Origin: Enoplolaimus lenunculus
Lineage: Eukaryota > Nematoda > Enoplea > Enoplida > Thoracostomopsidae
Length of the DNA stretch: 64,000 nt
Direction of reading: 5' to 3'
NCBI GenBank assembly: GCA_030248215.1
Contig: JASANG010002665.1
Location: 1 to 64,000, forward strand
Both the position numbers and the translations under genes were made by a program. Positions 57,504-64,000 of the stretch are shown piece by piece; positions within the stretch are counted from its first letter, which is position 1, and every line of letters begins with the position of its first letter. The notes beneath the pieces were generated by a model. It worked only from the letters and a program-made list of their open reading frames with translations. It was not told where the DNA came from and ran no database searches.

Positions 57504-58089
57504 CGGCTTGCAAACGGACCACCCTACTTCTCAGCGGTGAGACACAGGAATGATAATCATATTTTTGGGTCGGGTATCAAATCATAAAATTTGGTGTAAG
57601 TGTAACAGATGGCAGCTATCAGAAAAATGTATTTTTCAATTCGTCTGACGGTAGAACGCTGGCGCAGCCAGAAATTTTTGACGGGCAGACCGCGGCGCCA
57701 ATATTGCAAAAAGCTCGCGAGTGTAGCAAACAAGAAGTCAAACGCAAATTTAGTACTAAAATCTTAACACAAAATTTTGGTTTTGATCCGTGTTGGGGGG
57801 GGCGTGTAGTTCTGAGTGGGGCCCCGTTTGAAATCCGTCAGTGATGTAGAACTTAATATGTTTGCGGGGAGGATTTTAACAGAGAAGGTGGTATGCTGTT
57901 CTGATTCCTATATGACCTCGGTTGACGATTATCGAGACATTACTGAGTTATCCTTTAGTTACTAACTGAAGATATTATCCCGGATGCTACATCCGGCGAC
58001 AAAATTTGTCTCTGGAAAGTTAAGCTTGTTTTTGTTAAACCAACCTGGTATTTTATACAACATTTCAAGTCGTTTGATAAGGCTTCATT
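57495..58089. other. Intergenic, possible unclassified repeat
   Basis: 57655-57850 has GGCGCAGCCAGAAATTTTTG and GGGGCCCCGTTTGAAATCCG at its edges and may be another small element; related GATCCAGAAATTTCAGACGG occurs at 32413. Ends are not established. Confidence 0.3.
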
Positions 58090-58243
58090 TCTTAGCCTAA
58101 GGCAAAGCTTAAGCCTAACGAATAAGCTTCTACCTAAGCCTAAGCCTACGCCTAAATCTAAACAAAAAATTAGTCTAAAGCTTAAGCTTACTCTATTGCA
58201 ATGGCGCCAAAAAACGTTCCGCCCGTGATCTTTACATGGGCCG
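58090..58243 (-). mobile_element. TTAGGC-core MITE, family A, left end lost
   Basis: Core CCTAAGCCTAAGCCTACGCC, then AAAAAATTAGTCTAAAGCTT and right end TTCCGCCCGTGATCTTTACA followed by TGGGCC. Confidence 0.7.
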
Positions 58244-59028
58244 ATATTACCATAGCCGGCTAGTAACGTATTATTCATTTAAATATACTATTTCGCTGTT
58301 ATCCAGTGATAACTGTAAACAAACTGAATACAAACAACCCTGCAATTTAAACTTTACTTGATTCTGAATAAACTCGAAAAATCCGAACCTCAGATTAAGT
58401 TACCGGTTGAATATACGTTTGTTGATTCGACTATACTTGTATTGTCTTGCGCATAGCGTTTGGCTTATAAATAGCTAAAGTTGTTGCGAAACTCTGAAAC
58501 AAAACGTAAACATTGCGTTCAAATGTACTCTGGTTTCAATCAAACGCGTTCATATCCAATAAAGCTGTTTCAAACAGTAGCGGATGCACTCATTAATGCG
58601 GATGTTGCAGTAAATTTCTAGCCTATGATATCTTGGTTGTTTACTAGGACGAAGAGGTTTTTTGTTCTTTTTCCCGTATTTTCAAAAATCACCATAAGTG
58701 CCATTATAGCTTACGTTGGGTTTAACCGTGAAAAAATTTACACTCGGAAGCCGGTGGGAGGGAGTGCATCCCGCCATCCCACCTGGATCCACCCTTGATT
58801 TCAAACTATAAATGCAAATTGACGGAATTTGAAGTACATTATCAGTGCATTTATATGTACAAACTTTTGCAGACCGCTCTCTGTGCATTGTCAAAAAATG
58901 CGTATGTGGAGCGTTACAGTTTTAATAATACAGATTGGTGATTGGCAGTCAGAATTTGGAAAATGTTAGGGCGAGATAAAAAGAATGAAATAGAACGAAA
59001 CAATCTATGATGCATTTCATAGACTTCA
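58244..59028. other. Intergenic, nothing recognised
   Basis: AT-rich. GGAGGGAGTGCATCCCGCCA with CCACCTGGATCCACCC at 58755-58795 may be the edge of an unclassified element. Confidence 0.3.
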
Positions 59029-59281
59029 CTGCAAATTCCAATGAGTTGATTAATCATCAATTCAGCTAGCGTTGGTTATTTCTGAATTAATATCAGTAAA
59101 CATTAACTCACTTTGAGTTCAGTTGATTCTTACTCTGAGTTGAGTTGACTCTGGGTGAGTTGATTAATTAACTCAGAATCAATTGATTCAACTCAAAATT
59201 CTGAGTTCTAACAGTCCTCACTCAGACTGAGTGATTCAACTCATTCTGAGTTAAAATCAACTCACTAAAATTTACAGTGTT
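59029..59281. mobile_element. Palindromic element rich in GAGTTGA/TCAACTC
   Basis: Ends CACTGCAAATTCCAATGAGT and ACTCACTAAAATTTACAGTG are inverted repeats. The interior is alternating TGAGTTGATT, GAATCAATTGATTC and CAACTCA, highly self-complementary. It resembles the GAGTCAAATTTGACTC family in design but differs in sequence. Confidence 0.7.
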
Positions 59282-59481
59282 AAGACGTGTGCCTTTTTCA
59301 CATGCCTATAATACTTACCATGCCGGCAGGCCCCTTATGCTTTTGTCCTGCTAAAGTTGTTTTTAGTGAAATTGTATAAATTTATGCAAGAAAAAGTTTT
59401 ATACCAAAAATTTTGCAATATATATACTGCCGATAACCTGTTAAACTTGCTCTCAAATGCATCACAAATATCTTCGCAAAT

Positions 59482-59625
59482 ATATAGTACAAGGCCGTAA
59501 CAGTAGTATAAAAGCATATTCCTAAGCCTAAGACTAAAACTAAGTCAAAGTTTAGGCGCAAAAACGAGCTTATATATACGTATGCCTAAGCCTAAGCCCA
59601 AAAACTTAGTCTCAAGCTTAAGCAT
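59482..59625 (-). mobile_element. TTAGGC-core MITE, family A
   Basis: Left ATATAGTACAAGGCCGTAAC, core CCTAAGCCTAAGACTAAAAC, end block AAACTTAGTCTCAAGCTTAA. The right terminal repeat is lost. Confidence 0.65.
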
Positions 59626-60172
59626 CTTGAGGGTTTTCTTAGTAACCTATCGCAGTTTTTGCGTCAATACAGTGACACGTCTGACCTTTTAAACGCGTTT
59701 TATACCGAGACGTTTTAGAGGCAAAAAATAATTATAGACATCTGAATTGCGGGTTAACCTGTCAGGAAAATTGAACCAGAAAAAAGCTGTCGTGCTCTAA
59801 TTTGAACCTGTAGCCGGATAATAATACTTTTTTCTATCTCAGATTGGCATAAATTTCATTACTGACAATTTTGATTTATACGAAGCTTGTGAGTGAAAAC
59901 ATCCACGCCTGTATTACGCGTACGAAATAGGCAAAATTCGTAACACAAAAACTGACTTAATTCAACTTTATTGATTAATAACTGAATTTCATTTTCTCTC
60001 AAATAGGGCGTCGGCGAACAATACGGGGCACCTTGGGGAACAGCAAGAGGCCTTTGCGGACCACATAAGGCTTTAATAAAGGATGTCAAAACGTCACTAA
60101 ATTTTATGGAAACCTCGGTGCCCGGACAGGGGGACCTTCGCGATGCGTAGCTTCGGCCCTTGTCACTGCTGC

Positions 60173-60332
60173 AGACCCGTAGCCGGCTCACCTTGCTAGG
60201 AGAGGCTAAAAATTTTCACGAGGGGCATTCAAGGGTTTTCAATGAGTTACAAGCAAGGTTGAAAATTGTCTAGAGGGGGTCAAAATTTTTCCAAGGGGGG
60301 AACTAAGCCCCCCTTAGATATGGGTCCGCATG
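60173..60332. mobile_element. GGCCCGTAGCCA-family MITE
   Basis: GACCCGTAGCCGGCTCACCT at left, GGGCATTCAAGGGTTTTCAA, GTTACAAGCAAGGTTGAAAA, and TTAGATATGGGTCCG at right. Same orientation as 32094. Confidence 0.75.
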
Positions 60333-60498
60333 AGTGATGATCGCTGCGTATGTTCATGTCCGCATTGCTGGCAGCTGTGTTGTCACGCCATAAGACACTA
60401 CTTTTACTTGTTATAAGTGCCAAATTTTTTGGGCTCAAATCTTGTTGTCTAAAACTAGGATTAGGCGTTTAGTTTAATTTCAATTTGTGACAGATTAG

Positions 60499-60682
60499 GG
60501 CCAATTTACTTCAAGGGGCGTAGCAGTAGATTAAGCGTATTCTTAAGCCTAAGCCTAAGCCTAAGCATTGCAAAAATGAGTTTCTAAGCCTAAGCATAAG
60601 CAAAAAAATGTAATCTAGAATCTAAACCTACTCTTTTATAGACCCACCAGAAACCTGGACGCTCCTTAAAGTAACATCGGCC
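60499..60682 (-). mobile_element. TTAGGC-core MITE, family B
   Basis: Ends GGCCAATTTACTTCAAGGGG and CTCCTTAAAGTAACATCGGC followed by C. Core CCTAAGCCTAAGCCTAAGC with GCATTGCAAAAATGAGT spacer. Flanks CAGATTAG and CACATTAG match at 7 of 8. Confidence 0.85.
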
Positions 60683-60781
60683 CACATTAGAATCCATACG
60701 TTATGACCATCGGCTTGAAAGATTTGCCGTCCGTGACAAATATACTTTCATCTCAATATCCTTATATTTAACCATGGAAGG

Positions 60782-61006
60782 GTGATTGTATCTGAATGTG
60801 AGTTCGTCCACTTTGAAGTAAAAAGTCAAAGAAGTAAAAATTGTGTTCTAAACGTTTACTGTGACCCTGTAAAGATATGCAGTGAGCTGGCAGGGTACTC
60901 CGTACGATTTCAGTTCACCAGAACCGGTCAACGTCTGTTTCAATTGGAACATTTTGATGAATTATGGTGTCTGAAAACAAACTACGCTCACGGTTTCAAT
61001 AAATGA
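60782..61006 (+). CDS. Hypothetical 74-residue open frame
   Basis: ATG frame with mixed composition: ECEFVHFEVKSQRSKNCVLN, VYCDPVKICSEL, FQFTRTGQRLFQLEHFDELW. Four Cys, no signal peptide. The stop overlaps AATAAA (60998-61003). It belongs to no repeat family seen here. I cannot tell it from a chance frame. Confidence 0.2.
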   Translation: MIVSECEFVHFEVKSQRSKNCVLNVYCDPVKICSELAGYSVRFQFTRTGQRLFQLEHFDELWCLKTNYAHGFNK

Positions 61007-61784
61007 CCTAATCGGCATATATAACATCTAATCAAATAACCAGTATATACTACAACTTAATTATTTTTATGGAATTCCTGTATCGCTAGATTGAACAGGG
61101 GTCGATCTAGGCGTATACACCCCAGCTGGAACTAAAACAAAACCGTTAAGGGTTAGTACTAAAATTGCGTTTGGCTTGCTTGCTAGTTTAGCTGGCTAGC
61201 ATTCTTTTAGGTATATTTCATAAGATTCGATGTCGGAAGCTTTTTTTCGAATCTGCGCCACTGTCCCGTAGTTCCTTTTAATAGTTTTGTTGTAAACAGC
61301 GCGTTCACAGTGTGGGAAAAATTGTACTCGGTATCATAAAAACAACAGCGGTTGCAACCTGTTTACATTCTCGCGTATTTATTCATTATCAACATGATCT
61401 AAACTCGAGCGAGGTGTTATTAGCTGTTTTTGATCAGGCACAATGGCGCCACCGCAGCCAAACAAGGAAATAGATTATAATAATTATACAATAATAAGAT
61501 CATTTTCTTTACACGTTTCTCATTGCAGTATTTTATCACCAAAACCTTATTTAGTAACATATTTGGCTAGATGCGAAAACACAATTTAGATTCGCCTATT
61601 TGCGGATCCGGGCACTCGGGCGGTACGTTTTCGACGTTTACTGACTCGGGGCGGAGGTACTAAGCGTTTGTAGTTCTATTTTGAGTCTGAATCAATAGAA
61701 GTCTATTGTCTTAATTGTCAAAAATCGATACCGTCCAGATTTACCAATCAGACCATAAACGACAATTGACGTTATGAGACGTGG
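61007..61784. other. Intergenic, nothing recognised
   Basis: AT-rich with no motif-bearing frame or family match. Confidence 0.3.
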
Positions 61785-61990
61785 GGCCCATGTATAGAAC
61801 ACGGCCGGATCGTTTTCCGACGGCGCAGTAATAGAGTTAGTTTAAGGTTTAGTCTAACTTTTTTGCTTAGGCTTGGTTTTAGGCGTAGGCATTAGGCTTA
61901 GAAATAGGCTCATCCATTACGCTTAGGCTTAGGCTTTAGGCTTATGAATATGCTTATACGACTTTTCCGGCCCTGTTCTATATACGGGCC
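61785..61990 (+). mobile_element. TTAGGC-core MITE, family A
   Basis: Ends GGCCCATGTATAGAACACGG and CCCTGTTCTATATACGGGCC. Block TTTAGTCTAACTTTTTTGC, core TTAGGCTTGGTTTTAGGCG, ATTAGGC and TTAGGCTTAGGCTTTAGGC. Flanks AGACGTGG and AGACGACA match at 5 of 8. Confidence 0.8.
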
Positions 61991-62503
61991 AGACGACATA
62001 AATGCTTCTTGAACTAAAGTTCAAAACAGAATTTGACCTAGTACTCAAAATAAATAATCGTAGCTATGCTTGTAGTAGCATATAAAAGTGTAAAAAGTAT
62101 ATTCCTAAATGAAAATAAACTGTAGAAAATGGCAAGTCCAAAATAAACTGTGTCGGACTTAAAAATAAACGATAGTCCGGATCGAAATGGCGAGGTGTAG
62201 AAGTTGGTAAAATGTATTTTCCCGACCCTCGCTTTTACCCACGGAAATTTCTTTTTTTACCCACGGGTATACCCGCACAAAATCGCTTTAACCTCGACCC
62301 ACCTTTACCTACTCTTGTTTTTTGCGACCATTAAAATTTACAGTGTATTTATAGCCATAATACATAATCGCTTTATGTTACAGTGTAAAATTACCATAAA
62401 CTTTACATGAATCTCGACGAGAAAATACCCTTGCCGATTGCCAACAAGATTTGCCGAAACCAGAACTGGCGTTTGCCGCAAGACAATACGCTGTTATAAG
62501 TTT
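61991..62503. other. Intergenic with TACCCACGGG-rich sequence
   Basis: 62218-62310 repeats TTTTACCCACGGAAATTTC and ACCCACGGGTATACCCGC, related to the 54094 element; its partner end may be at 63095-63187 (ACCCGCACGGGTATACTCGC, GGGTACCCGTGGGTCGC), with the family B MITE inserted between. Confidence 0.35.
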
Positions 62504-62753
62504 TTTGGCCAATGTTACTATAAGCCTAAGCCTAAACCTAAGCCTAAGCCTAAACATAACCCTAAGCCTAAAAGCCTAAGCCTAAGCCTAAGCCTAAACC
62601 TAAGCCTAAGCCTAAGCCTAAGCCTAAGCCTAAGCCTAAGCATAATCCTAAGCCTAAGCCTAAGCCTGAGCCTAAGCAAAAAATATAGTCTAGAATTGTA
62701 AGCCTACTCTTTTACAGACCCACCAGAAACCGGGACGGCCCTAAAAGTAACGT
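62504..62753 (-). mobile_element. TTAGGC-core MITE, family B, long core
   Basis: Left GGCCAATGTTACTATAAGCC runs straight into about 25 CCTAAG units (62516-62678) with few variants, then AAAAAATATAGTCTAGAATT and GGACGGCCCTAAAAGTAACG. One of the two longest telomere-like cores in the window. Confidence 0.82.
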
Positions 62754-63841
62754 ATTCCAACTTTTCAAACAATTTCCACAATTGAAGCTGTAAAAATTGC
62801 TGAAATGTTACAAAACAACCTATTGGACAACACAATTTTTTATAAAATACGAAAAATGCCACAACTGAAACTGCCGAAACTTCTGGCAAAAATTCTACCG
62901 GATACCGAAGTCGCTATTCTTCCTGAGACAAATTCTCACCTCCCGTTGTATCTGATACCTACAAAACAAACTTTTATCCTAAAGTAAAACAACGTAACAC
63001 TTGGATAACATAGCTACACCTAAAGTGTTTATCGTTTGTTACCAAAATTTTAGACGGATCAAAAGAATTACACTTTTGACACGCACTTTGAAATTCATTA
63101 CCCGCACGGGTATACTCGCTTCAAAATCATCCGACCCACGTTTACCCGCAGGAAACCTGTGGGTACCCGTGGGTCGCATATAACTCTGATTATGAGCGTC
63201 AGCTCCCCATGAATTTATGGTCTTGAAGCACGAGGCGACGATAGTACGTATTTTCAGTTATATTATAAACGTGAATCAATTCCAAGACTTTTGTTAATCA
63301 GAAGCTGATCCATCGTTGCAGCACATAGGACAACTATAAAAGCGTGTCTTATTCATGAAGATATCTGTGTTCCTTAAAAATTAATTATCTTTAAGTATAC
63401 ATAATTTAAAACCCTTCTCAACATTCTGTTTTTAAAATGATAAAATTTCGAAAAAAAAACATAAACATATATATTCACTAGACTGATTCGGCTTTGCAAG
63501 CGTCCGAAAACTGCCGTTTCAAAGGGAACTAAACTCACCTACGAGTGCCTTCGCTGCCCTGGCCGAAAATTTTTTTTGCCACTACAGAATCATATGTTTG
63601 TAAATTTTCAGGACCTGTTCTTGCTCTACGAAAAAATTCCTGGTTTACAAAACCACTGTGAAAGTATTGACCGTGACGAAACGCTGAACGTGAATTTCTA
63701 GTTTCCATTACTGGTAAAATAGAATATAATTACATAGCTACACAATAATTTAATTATAGCTAATTTATAAATTAATAGTAGTTTATATACTCCTTCAGAG
63801 TGGTTCTACCTATGAAAACATAAATTACCATAAAACCGACG
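62754..63841. other. Intergenic, nothing further recognised
   Basis: Apart from the ACCCGCGGGTA-like words at 63095-63187, no gene or element is supported. Confidence 0.3.
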
Positions 63842-64000
63842 CGGGCCCGAAGCCAAGGCGGGGCCAGGGGGACTCAGCCCCCCTGGAAAAATTTTGCCGC
63901 CCCCCTAGAAAATTTTAAACCTTGCTTGCAAGTCATTGAAAACCTTTAAATATGCCTCGGTTGAAAGATTTTAGCCCCCCTAGCATGGTGGGCTGGCTAC
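63842..64000. mobile_element. GGCCCGTAGCCA-family MITE (cut by window end)
   Basis: GGGCCCGAAGCCAAGGCGGG at left, GCCCCCCTGGAAAAATTTTG, TTGCTTGCAAGTCATTGAAA, and ATGGTGGGCTGGCTAC at the window edge. It is the copy closest to the family consensus. Confidence 0.78.

Noticed and set aside
57301-57587. Tyr/Ile repeat frames on both strands
   Set aside because: (AT)n microsatellite.

Overview
This is eukaryotic nuclear DNA, AT-rich and intron-bearing, and most likely from a nematode. Four things point that way: an ODR-2/HOT-like Ly6 protein, a cuticlin-type ZP protein, many short elements whose core is the nematode telomere motif TTAGGC, and the look of the Src-type kinase. The large introns and heavy load of small transposons do not resemble a compact Caenorhabditis-type genome. 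A more basal (enoplean) nematode is possible, but that is inference only.

Three host genes can be read with spliced reading frames. (1) 8915-23657, plus strand: a complete 11-exon Src-family tyrosine kinase of 705 residues, with an MGNCPC acylation signal, a very long Gly/Ser/Asn-rich unique region, SH3, SH2, kinase domain and tail tyrosine. (2) 33781-39682, plus strand: a ZP-domain transmembrane protein. Four exons are visible; the first exon, with the start codon, was not found. (3) 44505-42484, minus strand: a Ly6/three-finger protein of ODR-2 type. Its last two exons are visible and it converges on the ZP gene. All splice phases in the three models agree.

Nearly everything else is small mobile DNA. 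The commonest type is a set of about 26 short elements with GGCCCATGT ends and a (TTAGGC)n-like core; several have perfect 8-bp target duplications (for example ACAAGTGA, TGCTATAG, GATTTTTC), which fits non-autonomous hAT transposons. A second hAT-like set has CAGGGTGCAACCGG ends, and one copy sits inside a broken LINE (6778-8516, minus strand) that carries a 2A-like motif, a PHD-like finger and an AP-endonuclease domain. Other families are TA-flanked palindromic MITEs, a GGCCCGTAGCCA family, large foldback elements, tRNA-headed SINE-like sequences, and several tandem arrays: 25 x 33 bp, 19 x 21 bp, 5 x 43 bp, 3 x 96 bp and 3 x 95 bp.

Layout: 1-8.9 kb repeats and the LINE; 8.9-23.7 kb kinase gene with repeat-filled introns; 23.7-33.8 kb repeats; 33.8-39.7 kb ZP gene; 39.7-42.5 kb repeats between convergent genes; 42.5-44.5 kb Ly6 gene; 44.5-64 kb almost wholly repeats with no convincing gene. 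No virus-derived or LTR element was recognised. The most unusual feature is the telomere-motif hAT-like MITE set, one member of which has jumped into the TTAGGC core of another.
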